The notes under the pieces are model-generated. The model searched no databases. It had not been told where the DNA came from and was given only the letters and a program-made list of their open reading frames with translations. DNA of 64,000 nucleotides from Dawidia cretensis (GTDB taxonomy: Bacteria > Bacteroidota > Bacteroidia > Cytophagales > Cyclobacteriaceae): assembly GCF_018598175.1 (NCBI RefSeq), contig NZ_JAHESE010000012.1:62001-126000 (forward strand). Reading direction: 5' to 3'. Shown here piece by piece: positions 51,921 through 60,278 of the stretch. The position numbers and the translations under genes are program-made. Position 1 is the first letter of the stretch. The number at the start of each line of letters is the position of its first letter.

Positions 51921-52814
51921 ATGAAAAACATTGCAGTTATCGGTTCCGGCACCATGGGCAATGGCATTGCACATGCCTTTGCACAACATGGCTACCACGT
52001 TACCCTCATCGACATTGCTGCCGAGGCGTTGAAGAAAGCAATTGCAACGATCGAAAAGAATCTGGGCCGCCAGGTCGAGAAAGGCACGGTCACCGAGGCA
52101 TCAAAAACAGAAGCGCTCGCACGCATCACAACGTCGACCGATATTGCCGCCGGGGTGCAACGTGCAGACCTTGTTGTCGAAGCTGCTACCGAAAATATCG
52201 ACCTCAAACTGAAGATCTTTCAAGACCTGGATGCGGCTGCACCGGCACATACCATCCTTGCTACCAATACATCGTCCATTTCGATCACACGCATCGCGGC
52301 GGCCACCAAGCGGCCTGAGAAAGTGATCGGCATGCACTTTATGAATCCGGTACCCGTAATGAAGCTCGTGGAAGTAATTCGCGGCTACAGCACCAGCGAC
52401 GAGACAACACATACTATCATGGAGCTGTCGGGCAAACTCGAAAAGACGCCGGTGGAAGTTAATGACTACCCGGGCTTTGTTGCCAACCGTATCTTAATGC
52501 CTATGATTAACGAGGCGATCGCCTCGCTGTATGAAGGCGTCGCGGGCGTGGAGGAGATTGACACGGTGATGCGGCTCGGCATGGCCCATCCGATGGGGCC
52601 GCTGCAACTGGCGGATTTTATCGGGCTGGATGTATGCTTATCTATTCTTCGGGTGCTGCACGACGGGTTTGGCAATCCGCGGTATGCTCCTTGCCCCCTG
52701 CTGGTCAACATGGTCCAGGCTGGGCATAAAGGGGTAAAATCGGGACAGGGGTTTTATACGTATACGCCTGGAAATAAGGAACTTAAGCCGTCGGCACGGT
52801 TTCAAAAGGCCTGA
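51921..52814 (+). CDS. 3-hydroxybutyryl-CoA dehydrogenase
   Basis: A 297-residue enzyme that interconverts 3-hydroxyacyl-CoA and 3-oxoacyl-CoA. NAD site IAVIGSGTMGNGIAHAFA at 4-21; catalytic region MHFMNPVPVMKLVEVIRG with the conserved His/Glu pair, DYPGFVANRILMP, and AHPMGPLQLADFIGLDV at the C-terminal helical domain. Length fits the single-domain Hbd/PaaH type. It is a single gene with a strong promoter and terminator. Confidence 0.94.
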   Translation: MKNIAVIGSGTMGNGIAHAFAQHGYHVTLIDIAAEALKKAIATIEKNLGRQVEKGTVTEASKTEALARITTSTDIAAGVQRADLVVEAATENIDLKLKIFQDLDAAAPAHTILATNTSSISITRIAAATKRPEKVIGMHFMNPVPVMKLVEVIRGYSTSDETTHTIMELSGKLEKTPVEVNDYPGFVANRILMPMINEAIASLYEGVAGVEEIDTVMRLGMAHPMGPLQLADFIGLDVCLSILRVLHDGFGNPRYAPCPLLVNMVQAGHKGVKSGQGFYTYTPGNKELKPSARFQKA

Positions 52815-52828
52815 TGGGCCTAAAAGTG

Positions 52829-52866
52829 AAAGGCCAGCGATGTAACCGTCGCTGGCCTTTATTTAC
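52829..52866 (+). terminator. Intrinsic terminator after the dehydrogenase gene
   Basis: Perfect 12-bp stem AAAGGCCAGCGA (52829-52840) and TCGCTGGCCTTT (52849-52860) with an 8-nt loop, followed by ATTTAC. It lies 14 bp after the stop codon. Confidence 0.88.
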
Positions 52867-53143
52867 ACTGCTCACCTGTCCCTTTTTGAGACAGGACACT
52901 GTGAAACGCTATGGCAAAAAGCTTATCACTGTGTGGAGAGGATTTAAAGTAAGGTCAAAGCCGCGACTTTTCCTAAGGTTTTTTTTGAACTTTGACAGGC
53001 CCAATAAATTTCGATTTTTAGGCGGTTTTTTGACCATGGAAAATGTAAAACCAAACTTCAAGCAACTGATTATAAGATGGTTATATCTTATCAACAATCG
53101 ATCCACATTTAATCCACAAGAGCATAAATTCTGTTGAAAAATC
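52867..53143. other. AT-rich spacer with phased DnaA-box-like array
   Basis: No convincing gene lies here. The stretch is much richer in A/T than its surroundings, with T-runs near 52985 and 53025. It contains an inverted repeat ATAAGAT/ATCTTAT (53072-53090 region) and, next to pcm, three DnaA-box-like 9-mers: TTATCAACA (53088), CGATCCACA (53099) and TAATCCACA (53110). They match TTATCCACA at 8, 7 and 8 of 9 positions, point the same way and start exactly 11 bp apart. A reverse near-match TGTGGAGAG is at 52932. Confidence 0.5.
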
Positions 53144-53794
53144 ATGAAGGAAGACAATTATAAGCACCAGGGATTGCGCAATAAGCTCGTTAAAAAACTA
53201 GCGGAAAAGGGCATTAAAGACGACCGCGTTCTGTCCGCTATTGGGAAGGTGCCGCGACATTTCTTCTTTGAAAGCGCCTTGTTGGATCATGCCTATCAGG
53301 ATAAGGCATTTCCGATCGGTGAAGGCCAGACGATCTCCCAACCGTATACGGTTGCCTTTCAATCGGAGAAGCTCGAGATCAAACCCGGCGACAAAGTGCT
53401 GGAGATCGGCACTGGTTCGGGGTATCAGGCTTGTATCCTGCTGGAGCTCGGTGCTAAGGTGTATACAATCGAATACAACCGCGTGCTTTTTGAACGCACA
53501 CGCGACTTTTTACCGACAATCGGTTATAAGCCCCATTTCTTTCATGGCGATGGCTCGAAGGGTTTGCCCGTAAAAGCTCCTTTCGACAAGATCATTGTTA
53601 CCGCCGGCGCACCTATTGTGCCCGATGCATTAACCAGCCAGCTGAAGGAAGGCGGCATACTTGTGATACCCGTTGGCGATCGTACACGGCAGCTTATGCT
53701 GCGCATCCGCAAGAAGGACGGCAAGCTGATACGCGAAGAGTTCGACGACTTTGCATTTGTACCACTGTTGGGTGCGCAGGGCTGGGGTAAATAG
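53144..53794 (+). CDS. pcm: Protein-L-isoaspartate O-methyltransferase
   Basis: A 216-residue SAM-dependent repair methyltransferase for isomerised aspartate in ageing proteins. Motifs: VPRHFFFESALLDHAYQDKA near the start, PIGEGQTISQPYTVAFQ (substrate loop), VLEIGTGSGYQACILLELG (SAM motif I), FDKIIVTAGAP and LKEGGILVIPVGDR. Length standard. An A-rich leader with DnaA-box-like repeats precedes it. Confidence 0.95.
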   Translation: MKEDNYKHQGLRNKLVKKLAEKGIKDDRVLSAIGKVPRHFFFESALLDHAYQDKAFPIGEGQTISQPYTVAFQSEKLEIKPGDKVLEIGTGSGYQACILLELGAKVYTIEYNRVLFERTRDFLPTIGYKPHFFHGDGSKGLPVKAPFDKIIVTAGAPIVPDALTSQLKEGGILVIPVGDRTRQLMLRIRKKDGKLIREEFDDFAFVPLLGAQGWGK

Positions 53795-53819
53795 ATTTCC
53801 CAGGCTCGGAATCTTTTTT
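53793..53819 (+). terminator. Possible terminator after pcm
   Basis: A short stem GATT(T)CC/GGAATC with one bulged base and loop CAGGCTC is followed by six T. Weak stem, good T-run. Confidence 0.45.
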
Positions 53820-53910
53820 GGGGAAACCTTCAACATTTCTGTGCTTTTATATTGAGGACTCACAGAAATTTTCGTTGTTTGGGGATAACTAATATAGTTG
53901 TCTAAACCAT

Positions 53911-54084
53911 ATGAAAAACGACTTTAACAAACCCAGCAAAGGCACTTCCAGGGGTGCGGCCATCTTCCAGAAAATGCTGGAAGATAAAAACGCCATTCGA
54001 GCACACATTCAAAACGGCGGCCGGATTTCTGACCTGAAAGATCGTTACACCTTTGTTAAGCCCCTATCTATTACTGGAGCGTGA
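53911..54084 (+). CDS. 57-residue small protein, first gene of an overlapping pair
   Basis: Starts MKNDFNKPSKGTSRGAAIFQ and ends VKPLSITGA. The middle is a strong amphipathic helix (IFQKMLEDKNAIRAHIQNGG) followed by ISDLKDRYTFVKPL. Similar short proteins with a terminal F(V/A)KPL occur upstream of DUF6169 genes in Bacteroidota, in my recollection. The stop codon lies 32 nt inside the next gene, so translation of the second is probably coupled to the first. The paired layout resembles small toxin-antitoxin modules, but no toxin fold is recognised. Function unknown. Confidence 0.65.
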   Translation: MKNDFNKPSKGTSRGAAIFQKMLEDKNAIRAHIQNGGRISDLKDRYTFVKPLSITGA

Positions 54085-54532
54085 TGAGTATTCGTTCGAG
54101 TTTTTTACGGACCATGGATTACGGTACGTCATTTACTTCGTCGATTATTCTGCTCAGTTCGCTGACTACCCGGTCCTGATCGGACGTGTTTTCAAGTTTA
54201 ACATCGAGGTAGTCGACGGTGATCCCACTACATCGCCGGGTGACGAACGTATTGCTCTAACTGTCCTAAGCGTCTTCCGCGCTTTCTTTTTGCGGGAAAC
54301 GAATGTGATCGTCTATGTATGCGACAGTCTTGATAACCGTCACCTGGCGCGTAGACGAAAATTCGAAAGCTGGTTTAGCCGGTATAATGACGGTACATTG
54401 ATGAAGGTGGATAACGTGGCTGTCATTGATGGAACGGAGATTCACAACTCCATTATTTTGCACATGCGTAACGAAAGCCGGGAGCACATCTTATTGGCCT
54501 ACGAGGACCTGAACAGAAGCGTTGAGAAGTAA
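54053..54532 (+). CDS. DUF6169-family protein, second gene of an overlapping pair
   Basis: A 159-residue protein with a TTG start at 54053 inside the preceding small gene; there is no ATG nearby. It begins LLSPYLLLERDEYSFEFFTD and contains VLSVFRAFFLRETNVIVYVC, NRHLARRRKFESWFSRYN and a C-terminal HILLAYEDLNRSVEK, matching my memory of the DUF6169 family (an SPY start and the VYVCDS-like centre). Such genes are scattered as accessory pairs in Bacteroidota. Function unknown; an interaction with the small upstream protein is likely from the overlap. Confidence 0.72.
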   Translation: MLSPYLLLERDEYSFEFFTDHGLRYVIYFVDYSAQFADYPVLIGRVFKFNIEVVDGDPTTSPGDERIALTVLSVFRAFFLRETNVIVYVCDSLDNRHLARRRKFESWFSRYNDGTLMKVDNVAVIDGTEIHNSIILHMRNESREHILLAYEDLNRSVEK

Positions 54533-54587
54533 TCCGGAATCTCATGTCTTGTTTTTGATAGTATAAAGGGTATATTCGATAACCCAA

Positions 54588-55130
54588 ATGAAAAGACCGA
54601 TAGCCACTATATTGCTCATGCTCTTCCTGTTCAATACCCTGGGCTATTATGGTCTCTATCCTTTGCTGCGGCTACACACTACGCATGTATTAAATCAGCG
54701 CGTGGATGCTGGCGCATATGATCGCCGCGAAACGGTTGTCATCAAGCTCCCACTTTCCCTGCCTTATCTGCTGGCAGGACAGGGTGAAGACCACCGCCTG
54801 CGCGGTTCGCTGCGGTACGAGGGGCAATTATATACGCTGGTGAGCCAACACATCGAAGCCGATACGCTTTATGTTGTCTGCCTGCCCAATCGCGCGGAGC
54901 ATCGCGCCGCTTCCCTCCTCGCCCGTTTTGCCGATCCTACGCATACACTGGCAGCACCGCTGAAAGCTCCGAAGCTATCAGACAACCTGGCCCACGACTA
55001 TACACTCGCACCTATTCTGACTTTCACTCCCGGACACGCACTACAAATACATCGTTACGCTATAACCTATACCACGCACTGGTGCCCACCGGCGCAACGC
55101 GTCATAACCCCGCCGCCCGAACGGGCCTGA
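54588..55130 (+). CDS. Hypothetical membrane-anchored or exported protein
   Basis: A 180-residue protein with an N-terminal hydrophobic segment (IATILLMLFLFNTLGYYGLY), then a predicted beta-rich soluble part (ETVVIKLPLSLPYLL, YEGQLYTLVSQHIEADTLYV). The C-terminus ends in a proline-rich WCPPAQRVITPPPERA. No family recognised. The pattern is common for exported proteins of unknown role next to CRTAC1-type lipoproteins. 55 bp after the DUF6169 gene. Confidence 0.7.
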   Translation: MKRPIATILLMLFLFNTLGYYGLYPLLRLHTTHVLNQRVDAGAYDRRETVVIKLPLSLPYLLAGQGEDHRLRGSLRYEGQLYTLVSQHIEADTLYVVCLPNRAEHRAASLLARFADPTHTLAAPLKAPKLSDNLAHDYTLAPILTFTPGHALQIHRYAITYTTHWCPPAQRVITPPPERA

Positions 55131-55220
55131 TCCCCCTGCTATACTTCTTTATTTTGCGGCAGCAGCCTGTGCAGGCTTTGTTGCCGTGTGACCTGTTATA
55201 CTGTACCCTAACACACCTAA

Positions 55221-57455
55221 ATGAAAACCTTTATCCCTGCGTTGTGCCGCATGGCCGCGCTGTTAATACTGGCTACGGCTTGCCAGCACAAGCCGACATG
55301 CCATGAAGAAATGCTGGCCATCCTCAAAAAAAAGCGTACTGAGCAGTTCGGCGCACGTAACCAATATGTACCCGAAGCGAAGCTGCAGTTTATGGACTCG
55401 CTGCTGGCGCTGCCGCACAGCACACCGGCACAGATTGCCTACTGCCAATACCTGAAGGCTAACATCCTGCTGGAGATTGGCGAGGAGGAAAAAGCCGTAG
55501 CATTATTCGAACCCCTGCTGAAAGACGCCAACCCTTACCAACAAGATAAAATACGCAAAGACCTGGCCCTTGCTTACCTGCGTCTGGGCGAGCGATCCAA
55601 CTGTATCGAAGGACATGCGGCGGCCTCGTGCGTACTACCGATCCGTGGGCTGGGCGTGCACCGTGACATGGTGGGTTCGCGCAAGGCTATTCCCCTATAC
55701 GAAGAAACACTGCGGCAGCACCCGGAAGACCTGGAGTCGCGCTGGCTGCTGAACCTGGCTTATATGACATTGGGAGAATACCCCGAACGTGTGCCGCCTG
55801 AATTTTATATACCCGGCATGGAAGGCGACACCACCTACCGGGTAAACGCGTTTGAAGATATTGCCGGCGGCCTGGGCATGGCTACCTGCGACATGGCGGG
55901 GGGCAGTATTACAGAAGATTTTGACAACGACGGCTACCTGGACCTGGTCACTTCCGGCTGGGGGCTGGACGAAGAAATGCATTATTTTCACAACAATACC
56001 GACGGCACGTTTGCTGACTGGTCGCATAGGGCCGGTCTGGATGGTCTTACAGGCGGTTTAAACATGGTTCAGGCCGATTATAATAATGATGGCCTCCGCG
56101 ACATACTTGTGCTTCGTGGAGCCTGGAAAGGCGAATACGGGCATGAGCCTAACTCGCTGCTAAAAAACAATGGTGACGGTACCTTTACCGATGTTACCAC
56201 CCGTGCCGGACTGCTCTCCTTTCACCCCACCCAGACGGCGACCTGGAATGACTTTAACAACGACGGCTGGCTGGACCTGTTCATTGGAAATGAGACCGAC
56301 CATCAGGGCTACAACGTTCAGCATCCCTGCGAGCTGTACATCAACAACCAGGACGGCACGTTTCGCGAGGTGGCACACCTTGCGAAGTGCGATTACCGGT
56401 TTTATGTCAAGGCTGTTGCCTCGGGCGATTTTGACAACGATGGTTTAATCGATTTGTTTTTCTCCTGCATGGATGGCGTACGCAAACTCTTACGCAACAA
56501 AGGCGTCCAGGGCAAAGAGGTGGTGTTTGAAGATGTTTCCGCAAAGGCCGGGTTCGACCGCGAGCACGGCAAGACTTTTCCGACGTGGTTCTTTGACTAT
56601 GACAACGACGGTTGGCTCGACGTTTTTGTCTGTGACTATACCTTCTCGCAGTCACTCGCGTATTATACCGCGGCCGAGAAGCTGGGCATTCCCGCCGGCA
56701 ACCCCGAAAAGATGCTGCTGTATCACAACAACCACGACGGCACGTTTACCAACGTGGCTCCGGCTATGGGCCTGACCGGCAACGTATTCGCCATGGGCTC
56801 TAACTTCGGCGACATCGACAACGACGGTTACCTGGACATGTACCTGGGCTCGGGCAACCCCAATTACCAGTCGCTGGTGCCGAACAAAATGTTTAAGAAT
56901 CTGGGTGGGAAAAAATTCGCAGATGTTACTGCGTCGGCCCGTGTGGGACACTTGCAAAAAGGCCATGGTGTATCGTTTGCCGATATGGACAACGACGGCG
57001 ACCAGGACATACACATCGAAATGGGGGGCGCCTTTATCGGCGATGCTTATCCGAATTCGTTCTTTCTGAATCCGGGACAAGGCAACAACCACTGGATTAC
57101 GATTCTGCTTACAGGCACGCACGCCAACCGCGATGCGATCGGCTCGCGGCTCAAGATCACCTGTACCGAAAACGGTGTGCGCCGTACCCTCTATCGCGAC
57201 GTGAACAGCGGCGGTAGCTTTGGCGCATCGCCCTTGCGCCGTGAGATTGGCCTGGGCCAGGCCACCACCATCGACGAGCTCGAGATCACCTGGCGTGGCA
57301 GCGGCACCGTACAAAAATTCACCAATCTTCGCGCCGATCAGTTTATCCGCATTACAGAAGATAGCGACAAGGTTGAACCTATAAACCTGAAAACCATTAC
57401 ATGGACTTTGCCCAACCGGATTTGCGAACCGCAAACATTGGCCTATAACCGCTAA
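55221..57455 (+). CDS. CRTAC1-type FG-GAP/VCBS repeat lipoprotein
   Basis: A 744-residue lipoprotein: lipobox LATAC with Cys near residue 21. A TPR-like N-terminal part (about 30-170) includes the segment NCIEGHAAASCVLPIRGLGV followed by KAIPLYEETLRQHP. Then at least seven FG-GAP/VCBS-like repeats with calcium-type DxDNDG loops (DFDNDGYLDLV, DFNNDGWLDLF, DFDNDGLIDLF, DYDNDGWLDVF, DIDNDGYLDMY, DMDNDGDQDIH). The C-terminal ASPIC/UnbV domain is near 620-720 (NHWITILLTGTHANRDAIGS, SGGSFGASPLRREIGLG). This fold forms a beta-propeller on the cell surface. Ligand unknown. Confidence 0.92.
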   Translation: MKTFIPALCRMAALLILATACQHKPTCHEEMLAILKKKRTEQFGARNQYVPEAKLQFMDSLLALPHSTPAQIAYCQYLKANILLEIGEEEKAVALFEPLLKDANPYQQDKIRKDLALAYLRLGERSNCIEGHAAASCVLPIRGLGVHRDMVGSRKAIPLYEETLRQHPEDLESRWLLNLAYMTLGEYPERVPPEFYIPGMEGDTTYRVNAFEDIAGGLGMATCDMAGGSITEDFDNDGYLDLVTSGWGLDEEMHYFHNNTDGTFADWSHRAGLDGLTGGLNMVQADYNNDGLRDILVLRGAWKGEYGHEPNSLLKNNGDGTFTDVTTRAGLLSFHPTQTATWNDFNNDGWLDLFIGNETDHQGYNVQHPCELYINNQDGTFREVAHLAKCDYRFYVKAVASGDFDNDGLIDLFFSCMDGVRKLLRNKGVQGKEVVFEDVSAKAGFDREHGKTFPTWFFDYDNDGWLDVFVCDYTFSQSLAYYTAAEKLGIPAGNPEKMLLYHNNHDGTFTNVAPAMGLTGNVFAMGSNFGDIDNDGYLDMYLGSGNPNYQSLVPNKMFKNLGGKKFADVTASARVGHLQKGHGVSFADMDNDGDQDIHIEMGGAFIGDAYPNSFFLNPGQGNNHWITILLTGTHANRDAIGSRLKITCTENGVRRTLYRDVNSGGSFGASPLRREIGLGQATTIDELEITWRGSGTVQKFTNLRADQFIRITEDSDKVEPINLKTITWTLPNRICEPQTLAYNR

Positions 57456-57510
57456 GCGGACTACGCGGTACCTAGGGGACCACCTGCTTGTGAACAGCAG
57501 GTGGTCCGCT
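57455..57510. terminator. Strong hairpin with alternative pairing after the CRTAC1 gene
   Basis: A perfect 12-bp stem GGACCACCTGCT (57477-57488) and AGCAGGTGGTCC (57496-57507) has a 7-nt loop. An alternative 7-bp pairing, AGCGGAC (57455-57461) with GTCCGCT (57504-57510), competes for the same 3' bases. There is no T-run. Confidence 0.55.
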
Positions 57511-57541
57511 GACGGCCGTCGGTATTCCCAAATTAAAATCG

Positions 57542-57549
57542 TTTCTTTG
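57542..57549 (+). promoter_or_regulatory. -7 box of gtrA
   Basis: TTTCTTTG, one mismatch to TAnnTTTG, lies 26 bp before the ATG at 57576. The same variant is used at acpP. Confidence 0.45.
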
Positions 57550-57575
57550 TGGTTTCGTATTTTGAAAAAACCATT

Positions 57576-57995
57576 ATGGAAGCCTTGCGTCGACTGCTCA
57601 AAGCAGAGTTTACCCGTTTCGTAATCGTCGGTGGTATCTCCGCCGTGCTTGAGTACTCTCTCTACTTTGCATTCAAAAACATTACCGACTATCGCGTGGC
57701 CAATGTGCTGGCCTTTATCCTGACCAATGTCGTCACGTACGTCCTGACGAAGCGGTATGTATTCACCGCCGCAACGCAAACGAACAGAGTCTACGAAGCC
57801 ACGCTGTTTGCCGTTTGCCTGGCCGGCGCGTTGGCCGTGAACACGGCCGTGCTGTGGGCACTTGTCGAATTTGCGTCGATGGACGACAAGATCGCCAAGG
57901 CCCTCGCCATTGCCGTGGCCGTGGTCTGGAATTTCTTTACCCGCAAGTACATCGTCTTCCGCAACCGGGACGTGGCGCAGCAAACCGGTAATTAG
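57576..57995 (+). CDS. GtrA-family membrane protein
   Basis: A 139-residue protein with four TM helices (about 15-35, 42-62, 80-100, 108-128). Motifs: FTRFVIVGGISAVLEYSLYF, NVLAFILTNVVTYVLTKRYVF and the C-terminal AIAVAVVWNFFTRKYIVFRN, all typical of GtrA. Members flip or translocate lipid-linked sugars, or support a neighbouring glycosyltransferase; none is next to this gene. Start at MEALRRLLKAEF is preferred over a TTG 9 codons upstream. Its stop overlaps the thrC stop by 4 bp on the other strand. Confidence 0.9.
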   Translation: MEALRRLLKAEFTRFVIVGGISAVLEYSLYFAFKNITDYRVANVLAFILTNVVTYVLTKRYVFTAATQTNRVYEATLFAVCLAGALAVNTAVLWALVEFASMDDKIAKALAIAVAVVWNFFTRKYIVFRNRDVAQQTGN

Positions 57996-59296
57996 AGATT
58001 TCCCTGCAGATAAGCTTTGAACGACGGGAAGTCCGATTTCATCGGCACACTGCGTTTCGACAGCTGCAAGAACTTTTGCAATGCCGGTGGTATGGCGATC
58101 GGCTCTTCCAGCGTTTCGTCGACCACTTCCTTAAACTTGGCAGGGTGTGCCGTCTCGAGAAAAATGCCCGTTACTTCGTCAGTCGTTTCGTGCAGGTAGT
58201 GCTGCAAGCCCAGGTAGCCAATGGCACCGTGCGGATCCAGTACATAGCCTGCTGACGCTTTTACCAGTCGCATTGCCGCGCGGGTCTCGTCGTCGGTAAA
58301 GGCATAGCCTTTGATCAATGCCGACAGCGCCTGATAGTCATGTCCCAGGAGCTCCAATATACGTGGGAAGTTGCTCGGGTTGCCAACGTCCATGGCATTG
58401 CTAATGGTCTGTTGCGACGGACGTGGTGTAAACACTTGTGTTTTGAGATACGCCGGCACCACATCATTTACATTGGTGGTTGCCACGAAGGCGTGAATGG
58501 GCAAGCCCATCGCCCGCGCCAGTAAGCCTCCGGTAATATTGCCGAAGTTGCCGCTTGGTACGGAGAACACCACGGGCCGTCCGAGGTGCTGCACCCGTGC
58601 GTATGCATAGAAGTAATAAAACGACTGCGGTATGAGTCGCGCAATGTTGATCGAGTTGGCGGAGGTCAGGAAGTATTTTTTCTTCAGGTCCTCGTCGAGG
58701 AATGCTTGTTTTACCAGGCGCTGGCAATCATCAAACGTGCCGTCTACTTCCAGGGCTGTGATGTTCTGACCCAGGGTCGTGAACTGCTTTTCCTGGATGT
58801 CGCTTACTTTACCCGAAGGATATAATACAATTACCCGTGTGCCTTGTACACCGAGGAAGCCGTTCGCTACGGCACTGCCGGTATCGCCCGATGTGGCGAC
58901 GAGTATAACAATTTCTTGTTTCTGGCTGCGGGCAAAGTACCCCAGCAGCTGCGACATAAAGCGCGCGCCAAAATCTTTAAAGGCCAATGTAGGACCGTGG
59001 AAAAGCTCCAGGGCGTAAAGGTGGTCATCTACCTCTACTACAGGAGCATCAAACTGAATGGTGTGGTCTACGATGCGGCGCAGCTCGTCGGCCGGCACGT
59101 CGTCGCCCACCAGGTTTTGGGCCACGGCAAAGGCGATGTCGGCAAACGACATGGACGGAAGCGCGGCAAAGAAGTCGGGCGGCAACGTGGGAATACGCTC
59201 GGGCATATAGAGACCGTTGTCGGGTGCCAGACCTTGTGTGACGGCCGTGCGCAGGTCGACCTGCAGCGCTTTGTTATTGGTACTGTAGAATTTCAT
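57992..59296 (-). CDS. thrC: Threonine synthase
   Basis: A 434-residue PLP enzyme converting O-phosphohomoserine to threonine. Start at MKFYSTNNKALQVDLRTAV; upstream open frame of 21 codons overlaps thrB and is not used. The PLP lysine is in GPTLAFKDFGARF. ATSGDTGSAVANGFLG binds the phosphate, and SANSINIARLIPQ and PSGNFGNITGGLLARAMG are also present. Last gene of the thrA-thrB-thrC operon, 13 bp after thrB. Confidence 0.97.
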   Translation of the reverse strand: MKFYSTNNKALQVDLRTAVTQGLAPDNGLYMPERIPTLPPDFFAALPSMSFADIAFAVAQNLVGDDVPADELRRIVDHTIQFDAPVVEVDDHLYALELFHGPTLAFKDFGARFMSQLLGYFARSQKQEIVILVATSGDTGSAVANGFLGVQGTRVIVLYPSGKVSDIQEKQFTTLGQNITALEVDGTFDDCQRLVKQAFLDEDLKKKYFLTSANSINIARLIPQSFYYFYAYARVQHLGRPVVFSVPSGNFGNITGGLLARAMGLPIHAFVATTNVNDVVPAYLKTQVFTPRPSQQTISNAMDVGNPSNFPRILELLGHDYQALSALIKGYAFTDDETRAAMRLVKASAGYVLDPHGAIGYLGLQHYLHETTDEVTGIFLETAHPAKFKEVVDETLEEPIAIPPALQKFLQLSKRSVPMKSDFPSFKAYLQGNL

Positions 59297-59309
59297 TGTC
59301 TGGTATGGC

Positions 59310-60236
59310 TTATAGGATTTTGGCGCCGGCGTTGTTGATCTCCGACACAAATACATCACTCTTCAGTTTCAAGTCGGTGAATTGAGCCTGCATAGCCTCC
59401 CCCACCCGTTGTGCCGTAGCCGCGTCGGTTGACAATGCAAAGATGGTGGGGCCGGAGCCCGAGATACCACAGCCCAATGCACCGGCTTTTACGGCCTCTT
59501 CCTTGATGCGGTCAAAGCCTGGTATCAACACGGAACGAATCGGTTCGGCCACCACGTCTTTCAAGGATCGGCCGATCAATCCAAAGTCCGGTTTCATCAA
59601 TCCCACTACCAGGCCGGCGATATTACCCCATTGCGTGATCGCATCTTTTATCGGTATCGTAGCCTTTAACACGCGGCGCGAGTCTTCGGTCTTTAGCTCC
59701 AGGTGTGGATGCACCAGGGTGCAGAATAAACCCGCTGGTGTGGGAATGCTCGTCACATCCAATGGGTCATACCCGCGGATCAATACAAAGCCCCCCAACA
59801 GCGAAGGTGCCACGTTGTCGGCATGTGCCGAACCACAGGCAATACGCTCCGACTCCATGGCGAACGGCAGCAGCTCTTTACGCGAGAGCGGTTCGCCGTG
59901 CAGGTGGTTAATGGCCACGAGGGCAGCCACCGAGCTGGCAGCGCTGGACCCCATGCCACTGCCGAGTGCCAGGTGTTTATACAAGGTGATCTCTGCACCC
60001 TGCTCGCTTTTGATGGCTTTTAAGAATTCGATGACGGCCACGCCCGACGTGTTGCGCGATGCGTCCAACGGAAGGCGACCGTCGTCACCGACGATCTCGC
60101 GAATGACCACGCCCGGCTTGTCGGTCAGGGTCACTACGACCTCGTCGGCAGGCGAGGCTACAGCAAAGCCGAATATATCGAAGCCACACGAAACGTTTGC
60201 TACCGTTGCAGGGGCTGATGCTCTTACAGATTTCAT
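59310..60236 (-). CDS. thrB: Homoserine kinase
   Basis: A 308-residue GHMP-family kinase. The glycine-rich ATP loop is GSGMGSSAASSVAAL near 92-106; the N-terminus has ATVANVSCGFDIFGFAV and the C-terminal motif GCGISGSGPTIFAL is complete. It makes O-phosphohomoserine, the substrate of ThrC. It follows thrA by 42 bp. Confidence 0.96.
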   Translation of the reverse strand: MKSVRASAPATVANVSCGFDIFGFAVASPADEVVVTLTDKPGVVIREIVGDDGRLPLDASRNTSGVAVIEFLKAIKSEQGAEITLYKHLALGSGMGSSAASSVAALVAINHLHGEPLSRKELLPFAMESERIACGSAHADNVAPSLLGGFVLIRGYDPLDVTSIPTPAGLFCTLVHPHLELKTEDSRRVLKATIPIKDAITQWGNIAGLVVGLMKPDFGLIGRSLKDVVAEPIRSVLIPGFDRIKEEAVKAGALGCGISGSGPTIFALSTDAATAQRVGEAMQAQFTDLKLKSDVFVSEINNAGAKIL

Positions 60237-60278
60237 GAATGCGATGTTTATTGTTATACGCTATCGTTCGTTGTATAA

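Noticed and set aside
52814-53137. Open frame of 107 codons after the 3-hydroxyacyl-CoA dehydrogenase gene
   Set aside because: It overlaps a perfect terminator hairpin and the AT-rich DnaA-box spacer, has low-complexity, basic composition and no protein-like pattern.
56652-57983. 443-codon frame opposite the CRTAC1 and gtrA genes
   Set aside because: Antisense over two real genes; His/Val/Arg-rich composition typical of reverse reading of DxDNDG repeats.
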